From assembly GCA_001600455.1 (NCBI GenBank), contig BCKC01000002.1, positions 5,359,682 through 5,423,681 on the forward strand: DNA of 64,000 nt, read 5' to 3'. The notes beneath the pieces were generated by a model, which was given only the letters and a program-made list of their open reading frames with translations, did not search any database and had not been told where the DNA came from. Shown here piece by piece: positions 22,677 to 34,059 of this stretch. The position numbers and the translations under genes were made by a program. Numbering within the stretch: position 1 is the stretch's first letter; the number at the start of each line of letters is the position of its first letter. The stretch is from Endocalyx cinctus. Its lineage: Eukaryota > Ascomycota > Sordariomycetes > Amphisphaeriales > Apiosporaceae.

Positions 22677-23889
22677 TATGATTTAGGTAATGGCTATGAC
22701 TGAGTTGGAATATAAAATATTATATAGAAATAATATTTAACACAAGGAGAATCCTCTATAAGATTTTGGTAAACAAGTTGAAGGTAGTGATGCAGATGAG
22801 CAAAGAGATTATGTTCGAATCAGCGGATAAAGGCGGATTCATATACTCATCTTCTCCTTCCACATACGTATCATGACCCCTTTCTTTCTGCTTATCTGTT
22901 TATGTTCTTGCCTGCCTCAATCCCTTGACATGCATATTACTGAGGTGCGCGAAGTCGAGAACCAATATATCTTCACCTGACGATCACGTCGGTCGTACTA
23001 ATTTAGCCACTCGATATGATCGAGGCTATTTCATCAACCTTACCCCACGTGCAAAATCAGGGGTCTTGCAGCGTTAGAGAGTTTATTGACTGATTCATGA
23101 AGCTAAGTAGTAACGCTAAGAGCTAATATCAGCCCCAGCCGCCAATGGAGCAATATGCAGTCAACTCATTGCTCCTTGCATGATACCATGATATGGTTTC
23201 TTTTCAGATGCAATTTTTGAGCGCCATGATCAGGTCTCTCCAGAAGAAAAATCTTCATTTGGTTAAAGTTGAAATCAGACAAATGACCCAATGTATTATC
23301 TTTCCATCCCGGAATGTAACGAACTAGAATAAGGAGCAATAAGTATCCCAAAGTCTAGCTCTCGATAGGGTGTACTGGGTGATATTTCTAGTTCTCAAAT
23401 AGCTAAAATAAGCTATATTTTAAACATTAAACTAACGATAGAACACCATCTTCCTGCCTAGGCTCGAGCCGTTAATGTGAATCCTTATTCAGTCGACCGG
23501 GGTCTGGACAAGACTGGTTCACGTTACTAATTCTCCCCGCCTTTCAGCTCGGGCTTGGCAACATCTTCGACTCAGTCTATCTGCATCTCTCGGACTGCGA
23601 TAATGAGAACGGAGAGGAGTGATACCTCGAAATCCGCCTCAGCTGGAAATACCCCTGAAAATTGTGGTGGCGTATTGTTCACGATGATAAAATTCACCGC
23701 CGTTTTTGCTTGGCTCTCATCCAGTTGACATAGGGTGAAAATACAGATAGAATGAAACGTGGATGATAGAACTGGTAAAGTGAACATACATAATGTACAC
23801 ATCAGTCCTCTACTTACTCCTCTGTCCTGCATTGAAATCTCTATACAATCTGTAGTGCAAGAGCAACAGAGCACAGCGAAAAAAAAAAA
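22677..23889. other. Intergenic
   Basis: Divergent promoter region of two genes of unknown function. A 100-residue minus ORF at 23572-23874 has no supporting features and is not called. An A11 run (23880-23890) lies directly before the next start codon. Confidence 0.55.
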
Positions 23890-25037
23890 ATGTCCAAACT
23901 GTAAACTTTGGCCCCCTCTTCATTCTTGCCACTTGAACCGAACCCCAGCTGACTTACAGTGACAGACCCCTCAAAGTCCAACTCGGAATCCGAGATCACT
24001 GGACCTCCACTGACAGCCCCCTACAAAAATCCCTCTCATCTTTGTCCTCCACTCTAGGTCTTTCCGTATCCATTGACCCAGAGTGGGCACTTCTCAGCAC
24101 GTCTCTGGCATACTATTCCTCACCTGATCGCAAGGAACTTCTCGTACCGGCTGTGGCGTCTTGTGTGCGGGCTTGGGCAACCGCCTTCTCGACCGTATTA
24201 GAGCAAGCCGAAGAATCAAGCGAGAACGAAGAGTGGGCCGAGACGCTGTTAGAGAGAGCCGAGGGAAGGATACGCGCATTTATCGACGTCGGAAGTAATA
24301 GCGACTCCTTGCGGACGGAGTGGTCCCAAGATCGAAGAGGGTTCCTGATTCTACTCCCCGCGAAAAAGGAAATTCCGTCGTCGCCAGGACATGCGGAGGC
24401 CGTTTTTCGAAGCGGCTTGTTGACGTGTTTTAACGAGGGCGGCGAAACTGCCGGGACAGTGGAAACTCTCGCTGTCGGCAGTACAGCCGTAGATGGAGGC
24501 GGGGAAGACTGGGCCTCCGTATCCCTCGACCGAAGCTCAGGGAAGCCCGCCGTCGTCGTCATGGATGGGCCTGCTCCTTCTCCTACCTCTCACATAACCC
24601 CTCACGTGAAGCCTCTTCCCACCCGTCTCCCAATGCTCTCTGCGCTTCCTCGGCCAGACGACCTCTTTCTTGCGCCGCCTTACCACATGCTCATATCCTC
24701 TTCCGGAGCCCATCTAGTAGTCCAATGCAGCCACAGCCCTACATTGCAACTGCTATGCGAGTACTTCAAGAAATGGTGTCGGATCAACCACCAAGACACG
24801 CGACACCCCGCTTTACTGGAAGTGAACCTGCGCCAATCCCCGCTAGGTCTAGGACTGGTATATGACCGGCTGACTATCGGACCCGAAACAAGGTTCGGAA
24901 CCGGAAATAGGGGAGGAGAGGAAGGGTTATCGCCCACGTATGTGCTAAACATTGTTGAGGGAGTGCTCGGGTACGAGCGAGTGTCTGTTGAGGGGATGAC
25001 TTGGGCGCTGAAGCGGGATACAGAATTTTTACGATAA
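23890..25037 (+). CDS. Hypothetical protein, 362 residues
   Basis: The long exon (23960-25037) is open upstream of any ATG, back to a CTGACTTACAG acceptor. A mini-exon of 11 nt (ATGTCCAAACT, 23890-23900) with a GTAAAC donor fits the phase and gives a start of MSKLDRPLKVQLG. The total is 1,089 nt. I do not recognise the protein. The N-terminal half is helical and acidic (EQAEESSENEEWAETLLERAE), the centre is Gly/Ser-rich and probably a linker, and the C-terminal third (from LFLAPPYHMLISSSGAHLVV) looks like a compact alpha/beta fold with HSPTLQLLCEYFKKWCR. There is no secretion signal. The mini-exon is the weak point; the main exon is solid. Confidence 0.7.
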
Positions 25038-26042
25038 TTTAGCATCGCTGAGGTAGAACTATTAACAGCTGGATTAATTGGTGGCTCTTATAATATCTAT
25101 CTACCTAAAAGCTATTAAGCTTTTTTTACGTGATTATGGCCGTGTTACACTCCTATTGTACCCAATTTTCATACACCGGAGTCGTAGACTTGCGTTGGAA
25201 TCTATTGGGCATGGATATCGCTGCCGGTACTGTTGGTCGTTTTAAGTGAACTTCTCGTTGATATGATTGCAATTTGTAGCATGAGGGCAGGTTTACGGAT
25301 CGGAGCTTAGAGGTCATCAGCGGTTACACCATTCTTAGTAGGGAGGAATAAAAATGAGAAATTTTATGTAAATTAATAGTAGATACAAATGCCGCACGGA
25401 AACGGTAGATTTGAAGAGTTGCAAGTAAGAACAATACCAGTTTATGCGAGATTAGAAAGCACCCCGACCACCTAGATATCGAGTGCTTTGGCAGCCCTAA
25501 TTAGATGGACCTTACGAGTATGTACACAGGTTGAGAAGTAATTAGTTACAAGGTCACATATGATTATTATTACCACTCAATGAAAATTTATGGTAGTTTA
25601 CTCAGATACACTCATTTACTATATCAAGACCAAGTATGCCGAGTACTCTGGTGGGATTCGCGGCTGTAGATATCATCGTAACACTCTATTTCTAGCCATG
25701 ATATATCCTCCAACTTTAGTTATCGGGATATTTAATGATTTTATAACATAGTATCAAAAGTTACGGCCATGTGCTCAAAGAAACAAAATGTTTTTTATCA
25801 CTTAGACTCTTCTTCTTAAAGTTATATGGCCCCTGTCAATTCCGTCTCTCAGATCAGGAAGCGCAATAAATATCCATGAACGCCCAGTTCTGCGATGAAT
25901 TAATTGGGACAACGATTAGGATATAAATTTATACTCGTTGATCCAGACTGATCTACTTTACTGACATCGCTATTGCGGCCAAACTTTAGGGCCGGGTACC
26001 GTGTAGTTCTGAGCATTTAGTTAGACGATAATCAAAAGGTAT
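25038..26042. other. Intergenic between convergent genes
   Basis: No gene, repeat or RNA recognised. Confidence 0.55.
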
Positions 26043-26931
26043 TTACAACGAAGGGGAAGAAGAACTGACCATGGTAGTAAAATCTTCCCTAACTTTCCCA
26101 GATATAGCAATCCCAGGATCTATTCATTTTATTTTATCAGCCAAATGCTGTCCCAGTCAAAAAGATAATACAGGGGAATTCGTGGATACTAACCTGTAAG
26201 CGCATATGCGCCAGGAAACTTGACCAAATATTCCGCACTAGGCACGGCATCTCCCGATCCGCTTACCTCCAACTGCGCGCAATTCGGGTAGAACTGGATA
26301 GGAGCTAGCTCCAGGTTAATGATCTCGTGGCGGATCATATATTTTCCAGGGAGCAAAGTCTCCGGCACCACGACATCCCAATGGTCCGTGATCTGGTCCT
26401 CCCATAGATCGAACTGGAACCAACCAGACTCGTTTCCGACAGCGTAACCCTCTCTCAATCCTTCCTCGGCGATCTTGAACCACTCCAATTCGGCGATATC
26501 TGTTACCGCAGAGCAGTCTTCCCCGCACGAAGCCATGTACGCCATGAGGGGCCCGAGCGTATGGGGCCAGCCGAAGCCGTCTTCGGTCCAGGTGGTCGTT
26601 ATGGTGCTGCCGGCCTGCACCGGTGCGTGGTACGCGCCCGGAACGGTGGTGCCCCTGAAGTTGCATGTCATGTTACTAGACGCGGGATCTTCGTGCGGAT
26701 AGGCGTGCCAGGTACGCTGAATCAAATTTTCTTGGCCTTCCTCGGGTTCAGCCCATTTGTAACTGTGGATGTTAATTATATCAGCATAAATATTAATTAG
26801 CTAAGTGAAATGAAGCCAGATTTAATTTACCCTGGGTATACCTCGCCGTCGATAGTGTATTGCTGAACGCCGCCATGAGCGAACGCACTGCTTGCGAGCG
26901 CGACGAGACTTGTAGCGAGTGAGAGTCTCAT
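26043..26931 (-). CDS. AA9 lytic polysaccharide monooxygenase (formerly GH61)
   Basis: Three exons, 26931-26831, 26762-26194 and 26119-26043, in phases 2 and 1, total 747 nt or 248 residues. The signal peptide (MRLSLATSLVALASSAFA) is followed directly by His19, the N-terminal His of the copper histidine brace. The second copper ligand is probably His101 in GFGWPHTLGP. The conserved RHEIINLE and QFYPNCAQLEVSG blocks follow, the latter carrying the axial Tyr. The C-terminus ends in the usual FPGAY...DPGI motif just after the second intron, plus a Ser-rich tail; there is no cellulose-binding module. AA9 enzymes cleave cellulose or hemicellulose oxidatively outside the cell. Regioselectivity cannot be read here. 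Standing alone, it is consistent with a plant-associated or saprotrophic lifestyle. Confidence 0.92.
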
Positions 26932-28112
26932 TTTCTAGCATGATGTGAAAGAGAGGGTGGATGAGAAGATCTCATGAAGTATAATCCAATAGAGACATCT
27001 ACTTTTTATATACGTATATGAATAAGTAGGGTTAGATCACGCAGATAACGCATAGGTACATTCTGTCGGATTGCTTTTAGATGAACACGAGGATAGTTCC
27101 ACAACTATACATCATTGATTCCGGGTCGGCTAATTCAATTCCACCACTATCTCTTCCAAAGACCTATCCTTGCTATACGTCGCGTGTTATTGGGTAACAT
27201 TCATCACTTTCCAGACCTCGTATAATTTTTACCCGCCCATTTAATTGGGGAAACCTGGATGCCCAGACTTTCAAGCGGCATCCCTAAATGGTACCTTCCC
27301 TCCGAGAGGACCTATCTGGTGCCGATCTAGACTAAAATAAGATGCATATGATAACTAGATACATCCTCGGAGCTTTTCAAACAACCATGATGGGACGATA
27401 GATATGTCGCCGCTTTAGCTGTCGGGGGACAGAACTCAACCTAATCTGATCTTGAAAGGTTTTTGGACGACAAAATGGACGACAAAAAACAAATATTCGT
27501 GTAAATAATGACGCGCAAAAAAAAACTTATTAAGCAGTTATAGATATAATTTGACTTGATTTTATCTCCTCGATCCAAGAGTTGTCAACTTTCGGTACGC
27601 TCGTTAGTTATACCATGTTAGTATTAATATGTGATTATAATAGACGATATTGGGTGTGCGATTCGACCATTCTGAAGATAAACGAGCATCTCAGAAGATG
27701 TTAGAAAAATTGACAAAGTCTCTGAGTCTTCCAGATACCTGGAACCTGGAGCATCAGATGTCCATCACATAAATTGATATAAATTCGAACGAGTATGGCC
27801 TTTATCTATGGTATCCTTCAAGATAACTATGTCTCAAGGCCAACAAAGGCCCTACAAGGAAGTGGCAGTGATGTCTCACTGCCCAAAAAATAGATAATTA
27901 TCGTTACGTTCTCTGGAGAGTATGGATATTGAAGGGGAAAATGCCAAATGATATACTGCTTCTTATACTAGTGCTAACGGTGTATAATCGTCTGAAAAGC
28001 ACGCCTTGCGCCTAGAGCAGTAAGTTAGACATGTTTTAATACCATGCACAAATTAATTATATAGTTGCGTCTGAAAATCCCCTTCTCTGTTCGATTCTTT
28101 TCAAACTGAGGC
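26932..28112. other. Intergenic
   Basis: No coding sequence or repeat that I can support. Confidence 0.55.
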
Positions 28113-29270
28113 TTACAATAAACCTCGCATCTTATTCAAAGCAGACTGCAGATGAGCTTCCATATCCAGCTTGTCGATGTGACCGAAAAGAACACCTAGC
28201 TCTCTCGTTATACCCTCAGCGTCTAAGCCTATTCCTGGATTCAGGCCAGTAAGCAACAGACCAGTTGCTTTACCTGTGTTGATCACAGCCTGGCACCTCG
28301 GTCTGCGCACCGTGTCGAAGGCTTTGAAGGCAGCTTTGAGCTCCGTGACGCTAGAAATCTCACTTATGAGCCGCCCAAGCACTAAAACATCCTCGACAGC
28401 CAAGCCTCCACCGGCACCCTGATAAGGACTAGTCGTATGTGCAGCATCTCCAACAAGGCACACCTGCCCGCTTGCATATGTTAATGTTGCTTCATGATGC
28501 CACATCGAATACCCGACTAAGCTATCTTGATCTAGGATCAACTGTTGTCTCGTTAGCAGGAGACTGTCTACAACAAGGAAAGGAGGTATTTCGAACATCT
28601 CCAAACCCGAACGATAAGTCAGCTTACATCAATCATTCCCTTCGCAACCGGACCATCGAATCAGCTCGGACCAATGGCGCTCTCGAGCGACTCTCTTGTC
28701 AGGAGACTTTTCGTGTCGGGCGGAAAATCGGTTTCTTCCGCTGCCACGATGCACTGTACGTTAGATCCCCCGTCAACCGGGGCGTGTATCATAAATACCC
28801 GCTCCCCGGCCCAACAATACTCGCGATCGACCTCGAACGATTCCGGCCCGAGAGCGGCTTTCGCCTTCTCTACGGGAACGATATTCCTGCATTCCCACGC
28901 CCCGACTGGCGAGGCGCCTTGCTGTTGCTGGTTCCCAACGCCGTCTCCGTGTGACGACAGGACGTATTCTCCCACGGTACTAAATATCCCATCTGCACCG
29001 ATAACGGCGCCGTCCGCGAAGGTAAGAGTCACAGCACCACTCCCAGCGCCCTGTTCTATAGTCGTCACCTTTTTTCCGGCGTGCAAGATGTCCGGCGGCA
29101 GGAAAGATAATAGCGCTTTCATAAATGGGCCGCGAGTCATAGCCAAGCCTGCATCGTCCGGGATATCGCATACTATCTTCTAAAGAAGGTTTTAATTTTA
29201 ACAGGGAATTAGCTACAAGTGCTCCAGAAATTCCTCCCCCGACAATGGCTATACGTTTAGGGTCGTTCAT
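28113..29270 (-). pseudogene. FAD-dependent monooxygenase (salicylate hydroxylase-like) pseudogene
   Basis: From ATG 29270 the protein begins with the FAD-binding Rossmann motif (IAIVGGGISGALVANSL). After about 30 residues the sequence jumps, in another frame, to a segment that normally lies about 100 residues later (GLAMTRGPFMKALLSFLP). This points to an internal deletion with a frameshift near 29170. The following part is in frame until a TGA at about 28664. A further intron (near 28625-28549, branch GCTAACG) then leads to the intact C-terminal half with the second FAD motif, VCLVGDAAHTTSPYQGAGGG, and VRRPRCQ. The missing block contains part of the FAD and substrate region, so the enzyme should be dead. 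Its neighbours are P450 fragments, which suggests the remains of a metabolite gene cluster. Confidence 0.82.
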
Positions 29271-30120
29271 TGTGAGTGGCTGAGATTGGGGGAAAGTGAC
29301 GTTAATTAGCAGTGTGAAGACAAGGTCCAAATAATGGGAGATGCTATCTTGGTCGCTTCTAGTAAATTTCGATTGTCTCTTCTTTCTCATTAATAAAGTG
29401 TATGAATAATAGATGTAGACACAGAAATCCGACCATCCGTCGTCTTTGGAATATCATTCGATATTAAGTCCTACGAAATATGCTAACAAGCCATAATTAA
29501 TAGCCGCCTCAGCGACTAGTTTCTCGTCAGGGTATTTTGAAGGATCACGGGATAGACTGGGACTGAATATATGCTACGAACAAAAGATAATACTAGGCAG
29601 GATATAAGAAAGTGGTATCGCACTTGGGACTTCCCCGCCAAAACGTAACATTTTCTGGACTGTGTTGGACGCTGATTCCTTGCTCCTGGAAAATTATAGT
29701 AGCAAGTATCGGCGGATAATACAATGGCTCTGGATGTTAAGTACTTAGTAACCATATTACAACAAGCTATCCCCACATCTTATAAATTTACGGGGCTCCA
29801 CGCCAGTATCAACTAGATGTGAGCTTGCAGCCCAAAGAACGGCCTGAGTTTACGATTTTTACTGTGCTACACAGATAAGATAATTTAAAGATGGTTCCGT
29901 AGAGGCGTGTAGAAGAACCTTCGTAAACTCAGGCATTGTTGTATCTGCAAGCTGTACAATCGTGTCGCATCAGAGGTTTAAATGAGGCAGCCCCCAAAGC
30001 TATGGCACAGCTCACCTGAAAACCCCTTGTCCTGGTTGGTGCTTTTGCAGAGCAGCCCTCTACCATTGCATGCGCTAGCACAAACGGGCCCTGCAGACCT
30101 ACATTGTTATACCCTCCAAC
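29271..30120. other. Intergenic with one MITE copy
   Basis: No gene. The repeat at 29821-29953 is described separately. Confidence 0.55.
29821..29953 (-). repeat. MITE-like repeat, copy 1 (CCTGAGTTTACGA termini)
   Basis: The core runs from CCTGAGTTTACGA (29843-29855) to its exact inverted complement TCGTAAACTCAGG (29921-29933). The outer flanks GAGCTTGCAG (29821) and CTGCAAGCT (29945) are also inverted. The interior shares CTACACGCCTCTACGGAACCATCTTTAAA (on the minus strand) with the copies at 33429 and 36458. Confidence 0.7.
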
Positions 30121-30798
30121 TTAATGGCTGCGAGGGCGGAACACGAGGTTTGGTCCGCTATGTGTCGACGAAAAAACGTGATACAGCTGAAACTCATTTG
30201 ATCTAGATCGCTTTGAGCCCATATTAGCTCCGGCCCCCTCCTGCCCTAACTTCCCAGGGGCAATTTCGAAGTCTAGCTTCCAAATGGTCTTTACCATTGT
30301 CAGACTGATTTCAAGATAGGCCATAGCCATGCCAGTGCATGTTCTGTATCCAGTAGAGAATGGCATAAATGCGTTTCTGGTCATGTGGCAAGCTGTTCCA
30401 TTGATGATATCTACCTTTCACTGCCTGAGCTGTGTTGAAGATGAGCCGGTTGGGACCATACCTAACAATGGGACCTAGATCAGTTAGTTCTTGCTTAATC
30501 AGGACGATATTCCACAATCCGAGGTAATACCAACCATATTTTCTATGAGCATCAAGGGTAGACAAATGTAATTCACGCCTCAAAGCGAAGAAACCGGCGT
30601 AAGAATCGCTGAGCGCTGCCAAAAGTGGGCCACGATAATGACGCAAGGGGTGAAATCGGCGTGGGTAGATAAGTTTGACCGTTATCTAATGGCGCTTAGG
30701 TCAGTTCAGTTCAAAGCACCCTATACATTACCCGACATACTTACGTAAATTCCCAGCAACGCCACGACTGGGTAGAAAATTGTGATTAGGAATGCCAT
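30121..30798 (-). pseudogene. Cytochrome P450 pseudogene with large internal deletion
   Basis: Exon 1 (30798-30745) encodes a membrane anchor (MAFLITIFYPVVALLGIY). A GTAAGT intron leads to the P450 N-terminal region, with a second short intron (GTTGGT donor, CTAAC branch) inside KYG|PIVRYGPNRLIFNT. After NTAQAVK the sequence goes straight, out of frame, to the C-terminal heme loop FMPFSTGYRTCTG, which fits FxxGxRxCxG and includes the Cys heme ligand. About 300 residues, including the I-helix and ExxR, are missing. The remaining tail ends at 30121. It cannot be functional. Confidence 0.85.
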
Positions 30799-31150
30799 GT
30801 TGAACAGGGAGATAGAATTGGTGTAATACTCATAGGAAATCTTGAGATACATGCTCCGGAGATCATAAGTTTATATGCACATTCGAATAACTGGTGACGG
30901 GCTGGGTATATTAACTATGGCCAACCAGAACCTTGCGACCAGGAAATACAAAGGTACCTCTCATGTATCAGGGTACAGCCTTACTTATTACTTACCCTAA
31001 CTTCTTTGTTTAGGCCGAAGTAATTCTAATTCTTCTTCCTTGACAATTTCAATTCTCTTTCTCTTCAGCCCATTTCGCGAACAGAACGCTAGCTAAATCA
31101 CGAACCTTTATTTTCTCGGTTTGATCGATTTACTACGTGTATCAATAGTT

Positions 31151-31339
31151 ATGCCCTCCTTCTTCTCTACGGCCCTTGCTGGCCTCGTCACTGTTTATGG
31201 CTTTCTTTTGGCTCTGCTTCGTTTCACACAAGACTCAAGAGAGCCCCCTATCGTTGACTCTACGATACGTTTCATCGAGCCCCTCATCAAGATGGGTCTT
31301 CGTGGATTTAAGAACTGGGCCTCAGATAGGTATATTTGA
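31151..31339 (+). pseudogene. Cytochrome P450 N-terminal fragment
   Basis: An ATG at 31151 starts a hydrophobic anchor (FFSTALAGLVTVYGFLLALL) followed by DSREPPIVDSTIRFIEPLIK, which is the usual start of class E P450s after the proline-rich hinge. The reading ends 62 codons later with no continuation; a foldback element begins 54 bases downstream at 31393. It lies back-to-back with the P450 relic at 30121-30798. Confidence 0.65.
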
Positions 31340-31392
31340 TCAGCACTACTTCTTGTATTGGGCATCTTATTGATAATTGGATTTAGCCCGTA

Positions 31393-31915
31393 AGTCAAAG
31401 CCCTCCCTTAGGAACCATCCCTTTCGGATGCCACACAGTACCATATAAAAAGTGATAAAACCACTATATCATAAAATAATAACGAAAACTAGTAGAAGAA
31501 TGATTTTGATATATAAAAAATGAGAAAAATTAAATTATTATGACATTTTTAATAGATTATTTTTCTGATTTTTATTTATGTAGTTATGATAAAAAGTAAA
31601 AAATCGATGTTTTTTTTATATGAGTACAGTGACCACTGTATAACGCATACGGCTTAAAGACTAAGAAAATTATCTCTTAATTTTTATCTTTTTTTACTTT
31701 TTACCATAACTACATAAATAAAAATTAGAAAAATAATCCGTTTAAATTTTCATAATATTTTAATTTTTTCTTATTTTTTATATATCAGAATTATCCTTCT
31801 ATTAGCTTTCGTTGTTATGTTATGGTGTAGTGAAACTATTGATATCGATGGTTTTGTATAGTACAGTATCTATATGCCACTTGAGGGGGGTGGCATGTAA
31901 CAGGGTGCTTCGACT
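31393..31915. mobile_element. Foldback MITE with long terminal inverted repeats
   Basis: The element is flanked by TA (31391-31392 and 31916-31917). It starts AGTCAAAGCCC and ends, on the other strand, AGTCGAAGCACC. Much of the interior is a large imperfect palindrome: the arm around 31475-31610 (CTAGTAGAAGAATGATTTTGATATATAAAAAATGAG...) is repeated inverted at about 31680-31820. It has no coding capacity. Termini and TA target match the elements ending at 3283 and at 38532-39159, which suggests mobilisation by a Tc1/mariner/pogo-type transposase. Confidence 0.75.
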
Positions 31916-32177
31916 TAACGTTTGAAATATTGTTATAACGATGGCTCTATTCGGTGTTAGCACTTTGTTGTTGATTAATAATAATAATGATAGTTTTTGT
32001 TGTGTTATACAAGCCATGTCCCTACTTCTCCATCTCTGCCCAGTCCTCGTGCAGAGTATATATCGTTAGCTTAGTCTGATCTGGCCTCGATCTCATTTCG
32101 AAGAAGCCCATATTGTTCTCAACCTACTAGTCGTTTTTAGAGGAGTTTCTGTCATTATTAAAACTAAATTCATCATC

Positions 32178-33372
32178 ATGAACACAGATCCGAGGTCGGT
32201 TTCTGACCTAGCTAAGGTCTACGAGGCCCAGATCAAGGGTAAGGTCATCATCACCACCGGTGTTTCTCCGGGAGGGATGGGTGCCGCCTTCGTGATAGGT
32301 ATCGCGAATGCCAAACCAGCCTTGCTCGTCCTCGCGGGTCGCAACCCGGCGAAGAAACAAGAGACGGCGTCGGCGGTGGCTGAAAAGCACCCTGACGTAC
32401 AAGTGTGCACGATCGAGATGGATCTCGTCTCTCAGGCTTCCGTCAGAGCGGCGGCGAAGATTGTCAACGACTGGGCGGATGTTCCTCAAGTTGATGTCCT
32501 CGTTAACAACGCGGGAGTTATGGTCATCGACTGGGCCCCGTCGCCCGAGGGAATCGACAGCCAGCTCGCCATGAACCATCTTGTACCTTTCCTCTTCACG
32601 AAACTTATCATGAACAAGCTCCTGAAGTCCAAAGCGCCTCGCGTGGTGAATCTGACGAGTGATGGACACCGTCTCTCGCCCTTCCGTTTTGACGATTACA
32701 ATTTCCGGGTGACTAACCTCCTATCTTCTTAAAATACCCGCTTATACGGTTTTCATAAAACTCTTCTGTGTACTGACATCCAGTTGCTGGCAGGACGGAC
32801 AATTCTATAACAAATGGATCAGCTACGGGCAGTCTAAGACGGCGAATATGCTAATGGCTATTTCGCTGGCCGAGAAGCTTGGGGAAAAACACGGTCTAGG
32901 AGCCTTCAGCGTGCAGCCCGGCCTCGTGATTAGTAACTTGGGAGGTCATCTAAAACTATTATTTGGCGAATCGGACGAGGATCTCGTCTCTATGCGTAAG
33001 GTTCATCCCTCACTCGGACAAGTTTATCTTACTCACTCGAAGTTTAACTAGTGGAGATTGATCGACTCATGGGGAATGCCATCGGCTGGGCGGACTTCAG
33101 CACTTCCGCGCCATCTATGCCAGACGTAGGTGCAAACACTCATGTATTCGCCGCTTTCGATCCCGAAGTCATAGGTATGTATTCATGTGTCGGAAGTGTG
33201 TATTTTGTGACGTTAGCTAATAATTGTAGCCCACAACGGCGCGTATCTCCTAAGCTGCCGAGTGTCTGATCCAATGACGGATTTGATCCGGCCATGGGCA
33301 AACAGCTCCGTCGAGGCGGAGAAATTGTGGAAACTGAGTGAGAAACTTGTGGGTCAAGAGTTCCCGTACTAA
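32178..33372 (+). CDS. Short-chain dehydrogenase/reductase
   Basis: Four exons, 32178-32708, 32794-32995, 33052-33174 and 33230-33372, total 999 nt or 332 residues. Phases are 0, 1 and 1, and the branch points CTGAC and GCTAAT are visible. The N-terminal cofactor motif is TTGVSPGGMG (TGxxxGxG). NNAGV, the Ser of VVNLTSDGH and the YGQSK dyad (Tyr and Lys) follow, so the catalytic set is complete. Length and the C-terminal WKLSEKLVG block fit the retinol-dehydrogenase/WW-domain oxidoreductase-like SDRs common in fungal metabolism. Substrate unknown. It is intact although its neighbours at 28-31.4 kb are dead. Confidence 0.88.
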
Positions 33373-33428
33373 CTTGGTACGATATCCAGCCTTTGAGGAA
33401 TCAAAATTGGTGATCACCTATATATATG

Positions 33429-33621
33429 CCTGAGTTTACGAAGGGTTTTCTACACTCCTTTACGGAACCATCTTTAAAAGCCTTTAAATATATACTATTC
33501 TGCATAAGTACATAATTCAAAACTCATTATATAATGATACCATGATAACACTATAATAAATAATTCAAGTTATAGTAAAAATTGTAAATTCAGGACGTTC
33601 TGTGGGCTGCAAGCTCATCTC
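33429..33621 (+). repeat. MITE-like repeat, copy 2
   Basis: It begins CCTGAGTTTACGA (33429-33441) and its partner terminus is TTGTAAATTCAGG (33582-33594). The shared tail GACGTTCTGTGGGCTGCAAGCTCATCTC follows to 33621. The interior has TTTACGGAACCATCTTTAAAA like copies 1 and 3, plus an extra AT-rich piece. Confidence 0.7.
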
Positions 33622-34059
33622 TAGTTGAGGGAAGTGGGGACCGACTTATTAATTACTTCACTTCGCAAAACATATCAAATGCATTGCTACCGAAGGAATT
33701 AGGTTGAATGATCTCTTCATCTGCATCATTCATCAATTGCTATAACAAGCTCTCACTCAGCTCTCCACTCAATTAACAGTTTCAGTGCTAGCTAGGGTGT
33801 CATAGGGCAACTTTTGTAAAAGACAACCGATGAAGCTATTAATCAGTATAGGTAAGGTCAACTTTCGGACGTAATAATAGGTAATTATTATGTTAGGTTA
33901 ACTAGCGAACAACACCCCTGCCATTAGTTATCTTCGCACGCCCGTCTCCTCTATTTACGATCAGCCTAACAGTGATATCATTTAGCCACCACTTCCTCGA
34001 TCTGTCAAGATGAACCTAGATATACTTCCAGTATTACGTACTCTCTTGTCCTGATATCC
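33622..34059. other. Intergenic
   Basis: No gene seen. A short stretch, GCTCTCACTCAGCTCTCC...AACAGTTTCA (33750-33785), resembles 7170-7205, probably an old repeat fragment. Confidence 0.45.

Noticed and set aside
23572..23874. Minus ORF of 100 residues with several Cys
   Set aside because: No signal peptide or domain, and no convincing splice partners; Cys arise from non-coding-like sequence.
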